From contig CAJUOB010000003.1 of NCBI GenBank assembly GCA_910587915.1, positions 62,001-126,000 of the forward strand: a stretch of 64,000 nucleotides of DNA, written 5' to 3'. The DNA is from an uncultured Muribaculaceae bacterium (lineage in GTDB: Bacteria > Bacteroidota > Bacteroidia > Bacteroidales > Muribaculaceae). Below the pieces are notes generated by a model. It had not been told where the DNA came from, ran no database searches, and saw nothing but the letters and a program-made list of their open reading frames with translations. Shown piece after piece: positions 57,311-64,000 of the stretch (its first letter is position 1; every line of letters begins with the position of its first letter). The translations under genes were made by a program, and so were the position numbers.

Positions 57311-57420
57311 TTGTGGCACCACGATGTGGCGCTTGGATGTGTCGGGTGTTGTGTACCATAGCTGCTGTCCGCGATGCGGCCCTTGCAATGGCCTACTGTT
57401 GTTTCGGCCGCTGACGCGGC
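57311..57420 (+). repeat. Dispersed ~115-bp repeat, copy 2
   Basis: It matches 40185-40065 read on the minus strand (see copy 1). It ends with CCGCTGACGCGGC, the same motif that recurs at 57608-57640 and 58816-58830 ahead of each gene A promoter, so it also forms the left edge of the cassette array. Confidence 0.75.
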
Positions 57421-57470
57421 GTTGTTTCTGCTGTGGTTGCCGAAGCCGTGTGGGGTGGGTGATACCGGGG
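57421..57470 (+). pseudogene. Collapsed array unit with gene B tail
   Basis: After GTTGTTTCTGCTGTGGTTG, the phrase that elsewhere leads into the gene A promoter, the sequence jumps directly to CGAAGCCGTGTGGGGTGGG plus TGA, the last codons (FEAVWGG, stop) of gene B as in 60460-60482. Gene A and nearly all of gene B of this unit are gone. Confidence 0.7.
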
Positions 57471-57655
57471 TGCTTTGGTGGTTAATCGGCGTCCTGCGGA
57501 CGCCGGGGTCAGAGTGGAGTGTGTGTCCAGGCACATCTCGCTGTGCTCGATGTACCCGGTTATGAATAAATCGACGTCCTGCGGACGTCTCTGCCGGTGT
57601 TGGCCTACTGTTGTGTTGGCCGCTGACGCGGCGTTGCTTCTGCTGTGGTTGCTTG
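57471..57655 (+). repeat. Array repeat R1 with hairpin pair
   Basis: It holds the hairpins GGCGTCCTGCGGACGCC (57488-57504) and GACGTCCTGCGGACGTC (57572-57588), each a 7-bp stem with a TGC loop, 84 bp apart, then GGCCTACTGTTGTGTTGGC and the CCGCTGACGCGGCG block. Matching repeats follow gene B of the next two units. The array fills 57257-57695, where no intact gene is present. Confidence 0.8.
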
Positions 57656-57659
57656 TGAT

Positions 57660-57690
57660 TTTGTATGTCGGGATGGTTTGTGTATATTTG
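57660..57690 (+). promoter_or_regulatory. Promoter of gene A, unit 1
   Basis: TTTG (57660-57663), a 19-nt spacer and TATATTTG (57683-57690); the same sequence recurs at 58857-58887. GTG 57696 follows after 5 nt, suggesting leaderless translation. Confidence 0.75.
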
Positions 57691-57695
57691 TGGTT

Positions 57696-58490
57696 GTGAA
57701 GAGTTTTAAAGATATTGTGGCTGACTGGCGGCGGGAATTTCCGCTGCTGAAGCCGTATACGCCCACGTGGCTGGCTATGACAGCGGGGCCTGTGATGGTG
57801 GGTCTACGATTGACAAGATTCTACGGTATAGAATATCGTGTATATCTTGATGTATATCCGTTGTGGTCATCGCCGGATAAAATCAGTTCATGGCAATTGT
57901 TCAATATCGGCTTAACGAAGGATTTAAGGAAATCGGGTATGAGCATTGATTATGAGGACCATGATCGCTTGTTTGGAACGGCTGCCGCGTGTGCCCATAA
58001 GTATTTTGATGTTATCTTGCAGGAAGTAATTCCGATTGAAAAATTAGAGTTATTCATAGATACAGAAATCAGGATGTCGTTACCTGAACATCTCATTTCT
58101 TTTTGGGCTGATGTCTGCGAGTTTAAAATGGCATTGGCTGTGTATGGCGGCAGTGCGCAGATGATAATGAATGCTAAAAACTGGATAAGAGATGAGGTTC
58201 GGTTTTGGGATGAGGATAATGTAAGGGCTTTATATTCGATGACCAAGGGTGAGTGGGTGGATGACCTTTATGCGCGGTATGCCGACCGAGACGCATTTAT
58301 GGCGCGCATAGCTGAGAATATGGCGCAGCCGCGGATTGCTCGTCTCAATAGTGCAGAGCTGGTTTATGATCCTGCGAAGATAGAGCCGTATCGCAGGGAC
58401 ATATGGAGTCGGATGCGGCTTTGGGTTGCTGTATTGAGGTTTCGGCTCAGGAAATTACGAATAAAAATCTATCATCGGATAAATTTGTGA
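57696..58490 (+). CDS. Array gene A1, immunity-like protein of unknown family
   Basis: A 264-aa cytoplasmic protein starting at GTG 57696 (VKSFKDIVADWRREFPLLKPY). There is no signal peptide; the middle holds VGLRLTRFYGIEYRVYLDVYPLW and FWADVCEFKMALAVYG, and the C-terminus is strongly basic. I know no named family; size, alternating strands and array context resemble polymorphic-toxin immunity proteins. About 25 N-terminal and 100 C-terminal residues are almost identical to gene A2, while residues about 25-165 differ widely. Gene B1 starts 3 nt after the stop. The longer frame from 57645 is excluded by the promoter. Confidence 0.65.
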   Translation: MKSFKDIVADWRREFPLLKPYTPTWLAMTAGPVMVGLRLTRFYGIEYRVYLDVYPLWSSPDKISSWQLFNIGLTKDLRKSGMSIDYEDHDRLFGTAAACAHKYFDVILQEVIPIEKLELFIDTEIRMSLPEHLISFWADVCEFKMALAVYGGSAQMIMNAKNWIRDEVRFWDEDNVRALYSMTKGEWVDDLYARYADRDAFMARIAENMAQPRIARLNSAELVYDPAKIEPYRRDIWSRMRLWVAVLRFRLRKLRIKIYHRINL

Positions 58491-58493
58491 GGT

Positions 58494-58693
58494 ATGGCGA
58501 AAAGAGTGCAAGTGCGTATAGGCGATGTGTTCTGTGCGGAGATCGATGGAGCATTGGCGATGTGACGCGATTGTCGTTGGAATGTCCGTTGCGTAACGGG
58601 TTTTCGCTGCGGCGCGATTGCTTCGGCGAAACAAACTGGCGTCACGATGAATTTATCACCGACATGGATTTCGAAGCAGCGTGGGGTGGGTGA
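58494..58693 (+). pseudogene. Array gene B1, internally deleted
   Basis: It starts like gene B2 (MAKRVQ.R.GDVFCAEIDGA), but after 19 codons the sequence jumps to the last third-last stretch of gene B (GTGACGCGATTGTCGTTGGA and on to the GTGGGGTGGGTGA end). The junction shifts the frame and gives a TGA after 23 codons. About 580 bp are missing compared with B2. Confidence 0.85.
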
Positions 58694-58856
58694 CACCGGG
58701 GAGCTTTGGTGGTTAATCGGCGTCCTGCGGACGCCGGGGGCAGGTGGGGGGTCCGGTTATGAATAAATCGACGTCCTGCGGACGCCTCTGCCAGTGTTGG
58801 TCTACTGTTGTGTCGGCCGCTGACGCGGCGTTGCTTCTGCTGTGGTTGCTTGTGAT
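58694..58856 (+). repeat. Array repeat R2 with hairpin pair
   Basis: Hairpins at 58719-58735 and 58770-58786, then the same CTACTGTTGTGTCGGCCGC and CTGACGCGGCGTTGCTTCTG blocks as R1. The ~30 bp between the hairpins containing GTGTGTCCAGGCACATC in R1 are absent here, so R2 is shorter. Confidence 0.8.
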
Positions 58857-58887
58857 TTTGTATGTCGGGATGGTTTGTGTATATTTG
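58857..58887 (+). promoter_or_regulatory. Promoter of gene A, unit 2
   Basis: TTTG (58857-58860), 19-nt spacer, TATATTTG (58880-58887), identical to the unit 1 promoter; GTG 58893 follows after 5 nt. Confidence 0.75.
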
Positions 58888-58892
58888 TGGTT

Positions 58893-59699
58893 GTGAAGAG
58901 TTTTAAAGATATCGTGGCGGACTGGCGGCGGGAATTTCCGCTGCTGAAGCCGTATACACCATCGCTTATAGTAAAGCGATGCGGGCCATTCTTGGTCGGA
59001 TTGAGGTTCGACAAATATTGGAATTCTGAATATAGGGTATGTCTGCAGTTCTTACCTCTCTGGCTCCCTTTTACGGATATATTGAATTGGCCGTTGTTGA
59101 ATATAGAACTCCGGGAGAAGGACCGTAAGAGCGAATTCCTGCGACCGATGGATATCCGGTATGAATTGCATGACCGTGTTTTCGATAGGGCGGTGGAAGA
59201 GGCTAGGAGTCAGTTCGGTGATGTTCTTGGAGATAGGGTTGCTGTAGAGAAACTTATCCGATCTGTAGATGAGAATGCTGCGATTTCGTTTCCTGAGCAC
59301 CGTCCGGCCTTTTGGAGCCATGTGTGTGAATTTAAAGTTGTCTTAGCCCTGTATTTTGATAGCCCGGAGATGATGGAAAATGCCAAAGGCTGGATAGCAG
59401 ATGAGGTTCGGTTTTGGGATGAGGATAATGTAAGGGCTTTATATTCGATGACCAAGGGTGAGTGGGTGGATGACCTTTATGCGCGGTATGCCGACCGAGA
59501 CGCATTTATGGCGCGCATAGCTGAGAATATGGCGCAGCCGCGGATTGCTCGTCTCAATAGTGCAGAGCTGGTTTATGATCCTGCGAAGATAGAGCCGTAT
59601 CGCAGGGACATATGGAGTCGGATGCGGCTTTGGGTTGCTGTATTGAGGTTTCGGCTCAGGAAATTACGAATAAAAATCTATCATCGGATAAATTTGTGA
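58893..59699 (+). CDS. Array gene A2, immunity-like protein, paralogue of A1
   Basis: A 268-aa protein from GTG 58893. It shares with A1 the start (KSFKDIVADWRREFPLLKPYTP) and a long identical C-terminal part from DEVRFWDEDNVRALYSMTKGEW to KIYHRINL. At DNA level the match 59400-59710 versus 58191-58511 shows no difference I can find. The middle keeps the same outline (VGLRFDKYWNSEYRV.., FWSHVCEFKVVLALYF) with low identity. This looks like the same fold with exchanged specificity, kept uniform at the ends by recombination. Gene B2 starts 3 nt after the stop. Confidence 0.65.
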   Translation: MKSFKDIVADWRREFPLLKPYTPSLIVKRCGPFLVGLRFDKYWNSEYRVCLQFLPLWLPFTDILNWPLLNIELREKDRKSEFLRPMDIRYELHDRVFDRAVEEARSQFGDVLGDRVAVEKLIRSVDENAAISFPEHRPAFWSHVCEFKVVLALYFDSPEMMENAKGWIADEVRFWDEDNVRALYSMTKGEWVDDLYARYADRDAFMARIAENMAQPRIARLNSAELVYDPAKIEPYRRDIWSRMRLWVAVLRFRLRKLRIKIYHRINL

Positions 59700-59702
59700 G
59701 GT

Positions 59703-60482
59703 ATGGCGAAAAGAGTGCAGATTAGGTTAGGCGATGTGTTCTGTGCGGAGATCGATGGGGCATTCAAGTGCTACTTTCAGTATGTGGCTAAAGACGCAGC
59801 TCTCTTGGGCGATGCGGTGATACGTGTGTTCGACACTCATTATCCGATGGATTATGAGCCGGTGATTGATGATATAGTGAAGGATAAGGTCGCGTTCTAT
59901 GCTCATACTTTGATAAGGTTTGGGCTTATCTACGATGCGTGGTATAAGATTGGGAATTCTAAAAGGATTGATTCGACGGACCTTGAGAGTCTCATCTTCG
60001 GTGTTGTCAATGACTCCGTTTGTGATTTCGAGAATAGAAAGGTTGTATTTGTAAATCCGCTGGAGAATTGGACTATATGGAAATTTAATTATGAGTTAAA
60101 AATTATTGGGGTATTACCTAAAGAATTTCATGATAAGGTTATCCCAGGTAGTATATATCCCTATATTGAAATAGTGACCCGCATGAAATATGGATACTAT
60201 AGGTATACGGATCCGATGTATTCGGTGGTGAAGCGACATCCTCGTGCAGATGTTGATAGCTTTGTGAGGACAGAAGAGGATGGAGTGGTTCGCTACTATC
60301 ATTTCAAGGGGGAGTATGCGGTTCGTGAAGTGGTAGTGACCGATGGCGAGGTGACGCGATTGTCGTTGGAAAGTCCGTCGCGTAACGGGTTTTCGTTGCG
60401 GCGTGATTGTTTTGGCGAAACAAACTGGCGTCACAGCGAATTTATCACCGACACGGATTTCGAAGCCGTGTGGGGTGGGTGA
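59703..60482 (+). CDS. Array gene B2, possible Imm26-like immunity protein
   Basis: A 259-aa protein. The start, KRVQIRLGDVFCAEIDGAFKCYFQYVAKD, and the following strand FDTHYPMDYEPV resemble immunity family Imm26 (small beta-rich proteins with an R.K.GDVF start), though I cannot verify it. The second half contains EDGVVRYYHFKGEYAVREVVV and RRDCFGETNWRH. It has no signal peptide. It is translated right after A2. A deleted copy (B1) and a tail-only copy sit in the previous units, so the family has been amplified and lost repeatedly here. Confidence 0.6.
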   Translation: MAKRVQIRLGDVFCAEIDGAFKCYFQYVAKDAALLGDAVIRVFDTHYPMDYEPVIDDIVKDKVAFYAHTLIRFGLIYDAWYKIGNSKRIDSTDLESLIFGVVNDSVCDFENRKVVFVNPLENWTIWKFNYELKIIGVLPKEFHDKVIPGSIYPYIEIVTRMKYGYYRYTDPMYSVVKRHPRADVDSFVRTEEDGVVRYYHFKGEYAVREVVVTDGEVTRLSLESPSRNGFSLRRDCFGETNWRHSEFITDTDFEAVWGG

Positions 60483-60620
60483 CACCGGGGGGCTTTGGAG
60501 GTTAATCGACGTCCTGCGGACGCCGGGGGCAGGGGGTGTATGTCCGGGCACATCTCGCTGGGCTCGATGTACCCGGTTATGAATAAATCGACGTCCTGCG
60601 GACGCCTCTGCCATGGGTCG
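60483..60620 (+). repeat. Array repeat R3 with hairpin pair
   Basis: Hairpins at 60508-60524 and 60590-60606 with the R1-like CCGGGCACATCTCGCTGGGC insert between. The promoter part is missing: after CGCCTCTGCCA the sequence leaves the repeat, marking the right edge of the array. 60621-60698 holds nothing else I recognise. Confidence 0.75.
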
Positions 60621-60698
60621 CTTGTGATAAATTGCTGAGGAAGTGGCGTGTACGCTCCGGACGCACAGAACGCGCGTCCCTACGATAACGTTGGTTTA

Positions 60699-62564
60699 TT
60701 AGCGGCGGGTTTTGTGGGGTGGGCGCGTGCCGAAGAGTTTGTCGATGAGGTCGGGGCGGCCTATGCGGCGGAGGGTGCGTGTTATGTCGACGCGGTAGGC
60801 CGGGTCGTACCAGAAGAAGAATTTGCGTTGCTCGAGCTTTTGGTCGGGTGTGGTGGCGGTGTATATTTTTTCGCCGGTGTATGGGTGGTAGCCGGTGTAG
60901 TATATTTCGGTGGCCACTGTCATGGGGGTTGGCGTGAAGTCCTGGACTTGCTCGAGGTGGAAGTTGAGTTCTTTTGTCTCGGCGGCGAGCTGAGCCATGT
61001 CTTCGGCGCGGCATCCGGGATGCGATGATATGAAGTAGGGTATGAGTTGCTGTCGCAGTCCGCAGGAGTCGTTTACCTTGTCGAATAGTTTCTTGAACTC
61101 ATGGAAGAGAGAGAACGATGGCTTGCGCATGAGCCGGAGCACGGAGTCGGATGTGTGCTCGGGTGCGACTTTAAGTCGTCCCGACACGTGGTGTTCGATA
61201 AGTTCGCGGTTGTACCGGGCGTTTGCGCGGTCGATCTCGTCGTCGCCGGTGCGGTGCATCGAGAGGTCGTAGCGGACTCCACTGCCGATGAAGCTTTTCT
61301 TGACAGCCGGCAGGGCGTCGACGGCGCGGTATATGTCGAGGAGAGGCCTGTGGTCGGTGTTGAGGTTGTCGCATGGTTTTGGATGCAGGCACGACGGGCG
61401 CAGACATTTGCGGCAACGGTCGGTGTCGCGTCCGCCCATGGCGTACATGTTTGCCGACGGGCCGCCGAGATCGCTTATGTAGCCCTTGAAGTCGGGCATG
61501 CGTGTGACCTGACGCACCTCGCGCATGATGGATTCCTTGGAGCGCGATGCTATGAATTTGCCTTGATGGGCCGATATAGTGCAGAATGCGCATCCGCCGA
61601 AGCAGCCACGGTGCATGTTGACGGAGTGGCGTATCATCTCGTAGGCAGGAATTGTCTTGCCCCGGTAGCGTGGATGTGGCAGGCGGGTATATGGTAGGTC
61701 GAAGGAAGCGTCGATCTCTCCCTGAGTCATGGCCGGGAGCATGGGGTTGACCCGGACCGCGTGGGTGCCTGTGGCTTGCCAGAGTGTGGCTCCGCCGTCG
61801 TAGCGGTTGCTCTGCTGCTCGATGTGCTTGAAGTTTGTGGCCTGCGAGCGCTTGTCGGCGAGGCATGTCTCGAACGATGCGAGGACTATATTGGCGTTGT
61901 CGGGCTGCGGAATCTCGGCGAGGGGGCGAAGGACCACGCTCTGAGGCATATCGATGATGTCGGATATTTTTTTGCCGTCGTCGAGCCTGCGTGCGAGATC
62001 GAGCACGGTTTTCTCGCCCATGCCATAGAGGAGCATGTCGGCCGCAGTGTCGACAAGTATCGACGGGCGCAGACGGTCCTGCCAATAGTCGTAGTGCGAC
62101 AGGCGGCGCAGGGATGCCTCGATGCCTCCGACGACGATGGGTGTGTCGGGGTAGAGCTGGCGCAGTATTTTCGAATATACTACCGATGGGTAGTCGGGGC
62201 GCGCGCCGTGGCGTCCGCCGGGTGTGTAGGCATCGTCGGAGCGGCGTCGGCGGTTTGCCGTGTAGTGATTGACCATAGAATCCATGGCGCCCGGGCTTAT
62301 GCCGAAAAAGAGCCTCGGCGCGCCGAACTTGCGGAAATCGCGCAGGTCGTCCTGCCAGTTGGGCTGTGGGACAATGGCCACGCGGTAGCCAGCGGCCTGC
62401 AGGGTGCGCCCTATGACAGCAGCCCCGAATGCGGGATGGTCGACATAAGCGTCGCCCGAGAAGAGGACCACATCGACGCTGTCCCATCCGAGCGCTTTCA
62501 TTTCCTTTACAGATGTCGGAAGCCAGTCGGTGGGGCGGAGATTATTATAGTCAATTTCTTGCAT
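60699..62564 (-). CDS. ygiQ: YgiQ-family radical SAM protein
   Basis: A 621-aa member of the YgiQ family: an N-terminal cobalamin-binding-like region (WDSVDVVLFSGDAYVDHPAFGAAVIGRTL), VVGGIEASLRRLSHYDYW, then the radical SAM core with the [4Fe-4S] motif HRGCFGGCAFCTISAHQGK (C-X3-C-X2-C), and the YgiQ-specific domain with a second Cys cluster (CRKCLRPSCLHPKPC) and EVQDFTPTPMTVATEIYYTG. The C-terminus is basic. The reaction of this family is not established to my knowledge. It lies 24 nt downstream of uvrB on the same strand. Confidence 0.95.
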   Translation of the reverse strand: MQEIDYNNLRPTDWLPTSVKEMKALGWDSVDVVLFSGDAYVDHPAFGAAVIGRTLQAAGYRVAIVPQPNWQDDLRDFRKFGAPRLFFGISPGAMDSMVNHYTANRRRRSDDAYTPGGRHGARPDYPSVVYSKILRQLYPDTPIVVGGIEASLRRLSHYDYWQDRLRPSILVDTAADMLLYGMGEKTVLDLARRLDDGKKISDIIDMPQSVVLRPLAEIPQPDNANIVLASFETCLADKRSQATNFKHIEQQSNRYDGGATLWQATGTHAVRVNPMLPAMTQGEIDASFDLPYTRLPHPRYRGKTIPAYEMIRHSVNMHRGCFGGCAFCTISAHQGKFIASRSKESIMREVRQVTRMPDFKGYISDLGGPSANMYAMGGRDTDRCRKCLRPSCLHPKPCDNLNTDHRPLLDIYRAVDALPAVKKSFIGSGVRYDLSMHRTGDDEIDRANARYNRELIEHHVSGRLKVAPEHTSDSVLRLMRKPSFSLFHEFKKLFDKVNDSCGLRQQLIPYFISSHPGCRAEDMAQLAAETKELNFHLEQVQDFTPTPMTVATEIYYTGYHPYTGEKIYTATTPDQKLEQRKFFFWYDPAYRVDITRTLRRIGRPDLIDKLFGTRPPHKTRR

Positions 62565-62588
62565 TTGATTCGGATAGTGTTGTAAGAG

Positions 62589-64000
62589 CTATTTCTCGGA
62601 CTGCATGGCCTGTAGGCGCAGTTCGAGTTTGATAATCTCGTCGCGCAGCCGGGCGGCGGTCATGAACTCCATGTCTTTGGCTGCCTGAAGCATCTGTCCG
62701 CGGAGCCGGTTGATGGACCGTTGCATTTCGTCGGCGCTCATATAGGCCACCACAGGGTCGGCGGCAATGTTGACCGAAGTGCTGAACTCGTTGGCATATG
62801 GCAGCGGTGCTTTCTTGGCCTTTTCGCGCTTCTCGCGTTTTTCCTTGGCATTGAGCTGCTTGGCGGGTCGACCGGTGCCGAGGGCGATTGCTGTGGCTTC
62901 CATGTCGACTTCTTCTTTCTCGAGCCCGACGATGGTGTTGCGGGCTTTGACGATGGCCTGTGGTGTGATGCCGTGTTCCTCGTTGTACTTGAGTTGCAGT
63001 GCGCGGCGGCGCTCGGTCTCGTCGATGGTCTGCTGCATGGAGTCGGTAATCTTGTCGGCATACATGATGACCTCGCCGTTGAGGTTACGGGCGGCTCGGC
63101 CGACCGTCTGTGTGAGCGAGCGGTGGCTGCGGAGAAAACCTTCCTTGTCGGCATCGAGAATGGCCACGAGGGACACCTCGGGGAGGTCGAGACCTTCGCG
63201 AAGCAGATTTACGCCAATGAGGACGTCGTACTCACCTGCACGGAGTCCGTCGAGAATCTTGATACGGTCGAGGGTCTCGACGTCGCTGTGTATATATGCT
63301 GTCTTTATCTTGAGTTTGAGGAAATATTCGTTTAGCTCCTCGGCCATGCGCTTGGTGAGTGTGGTGACGAGTGTGCGCTCGTCGCGCTCGATGCGCAGTT
63401 GTATTTCCTCGAGGAGATCGTCGATCTGATTGAGCGACGGCTTTACCTTGATGAGAGGGTCGAGTAGTCCTGTGGGGCGGATTACCTGCTCGACCACCAC
63501 ACCCTCGCAGCGCTCGAGTTCGTAGTCGGCGGGGGTGGCGCTGACGTATATCACCTGGTTGGTGAGGCTCTCGAACTCCTCGAATTTCAACGGTCGGTTG
63601 TCGAGAGCCGCCGGTAGACGGAATCCATACTCCACGAGGTTGCCTTTGCGCGAGCGGTCGCCGCCGTACATGGCGCGTATCTGCGGCACAGTGACATGGC
63701 TTTCATCGATGATTGTGAGGAAATCTTTCGGGAAATAGTCGAGCAGACAGAAGGGGCGCTCTCCTTCGCGGCGCCCGTCGAAGTAGCGTGAGTAGTTCTC
63801 GATTCCCGAGCAATATCCCAGTTCCTTTATCATCTCGACGTCGTAGTTGACGCGTTCTTCGATACGCTGCGCCTCGAGGTCGCGTCCTTCGCCGGTGAAG
63901 AATGCTATCTGGCGGCCGAGGTCGAGCTGTATCTGAGCAACTGCAGCTGCCTGGCGCTGAGGCGATGTAACGAATAGATTGGCAGGGTAGATATTGAATC
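62589..64000 (-). CDS. uvrB: Excinuclease ABC subunit UvrB, 5' part outside the window
   Basis: UvrB is the damage-verifying helicase-like subunit of nucleotide excision repair. The frame stays open to base 64000, so the N-terminal part (including the Walker A motif and hairpin) is cut off. The visible portion has VTSPQRQAAAVAQIQ near the edge, DESHVTVPQIRAMYGGDRSRK, VTTLTKRMAEEL, INLLREGLDLPEVSLVAILDADKEGFLRS, QTVGRAARN (helicase motif VI) and a C-terminal UVR motif (INRLRGQMLQAAKDMEFMTAARLRDEI) that contacts UvrC. The internal start at 63833 is not real. It is followed by ygiQ. Confidence 0.97.
   Translation of the reverse strand, partial: FNIYPANLFVTSPQRQAAAVAQIQLDLGRQIAFFTGEGRDLEAQRIEERVNYDVEMIKELGYCSGIENYSRYFDGRREGERPFCLLDYFPKDFLTIIDESHVTVPQIRAMYGGDRSRKGNLVEYGFRLPAALDNRPLKFEEFESLTNQVIYVSATPADYELERCEGVVVEQVIRPTGLLDPLIKVKPSLNQIDDLLEEIQLRIERDERTLVTTLTKRMAEELNEYFLKLKIKTAYIHSDVETLDRIKILDGLRAGEYDVLIGVNLLREGLDLPEVSLVAILDADKEGFLRSHRSLTQTVGRAARNLNGEVIMYADKITDSMQQTIDETERRRALQLKYNEEHGITPQAIVKARNTIVGLEKEEVDMEATAIALGTGRPAKQLNAKEKREKREKAKKAPLPYANEFSTSVNIAADPVVAYMSADEMQRSINRLRGQMLQAAKDMEFMTAARLRDEIIKLELRLQAMQSEK

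Noticed and set aside
57471..60606. CRISPR array or integron attC sites for the hairpin pairs
   Set aside because: The repeats are separated by whole genes, not short spacers; no integrase or cas gene is present, and stems are only 7 bp with a 3-nt loop.
60114..60614. 166-codon minus-strand frame over gene B2 and repeat R3
   Set aside because: It crosses the array repeat, has no start signals, and is opposite a gene with conserved paralogues.
1..64000. tRNA, rRNA or riboswitch genes
   Set aside because: I looked for T-loop-like GGTTCGAATCC patterns, rRNA blocks, and cobalamin or TPP riboswitch cores near the adenosyltransferase and receptors and saw none; a covariance-model search would settle this.

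Overview
The window looks like a chromosome segment from a gut member of the order Bacteroidales, most likely Muribaculaceae or a relative. The basis is the two TonB-receptor/surface-lipoprotein loci (one SusC/SusD), GH92, GH97 and GH51/GH43 glycoside hydrolases, many lipoproteins, C-terminal tails of the type IX secretion kind, and repeated use of the Bacteroidetes promoter (a TTG/TTTG -33 box about 19-20 nt upstream of TAnnTTTG). The family assignment is inference from gene content; no rRNA or tRNA gene is present to confirm it.

Layout. 1-10.7 kb is mostly housekeeping on the minus strand: yceD(DUF177)-rpmF-fabH-era-der from one good promoter, a YbjN-like gene, a small winged-helix regulator with a membrane protein, and an overlapping run patB/malY-aroA-small membrane protein-metal ABC permease. 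10.8-21.2 kb (plus) holds a secreted DUF4855 protein and a surface nutrient locus in which a lipoprotein metallophosphoesterase heads SusC, SusD and a SusE-position lipoprotein. 21.2-32 kb mixes a low-molecular-weight tyrosine phosphatase, an orphan sensor kinase, a secreted gene split by one in-frame TAG, a CHASE2 membrane protein overlapping a small secreted partner, transketolase, an OmpA-family porin and GluQ-RS. 32-36.7 kb is one very large secreted GH51 plus GH43-like enzyme.

36.8-40.2 kb is an accessory island. A short secreted protein joins the end of an RHS core to a zincin (HExxH) domain and is followed by three AT-rich unknown genes, probably immunity-type, and by an RHS scar. 40.4-47 kb returns to a TonB receptor/lipoprotein pair, a cobalamin adenosyltransferase, a small acidic protein and a divergent HxlR regulator/cupin pair. 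47-52 kb is accessory again: a lipoprotein, a nucleotidyltransferase, an AlbA_2/ATPase regulator, and a collapsed hipB-hipS-hipT toxin-antitoxin cassette lying between two 115-bp direct repeats. 52-57.2 kb encodes secreted GH92 and GH97 enzymes.

57.3-60.6 kb is the most unusual part: a tandem array of cassettes, each made of two hairpins, a promoter, gene A and gene B. It contains a collapsed unit, a unit with an internally deleted gene B, and an intact unit. The two A genes have near-identical ends and diverged middles. The array shares a repeat with the RHS-toxin island 17 kb away, which suggests a mobile or recombining store of immunity-like genes. The window ends with ygiQ and the 3' part of uvrB on the minus strand.
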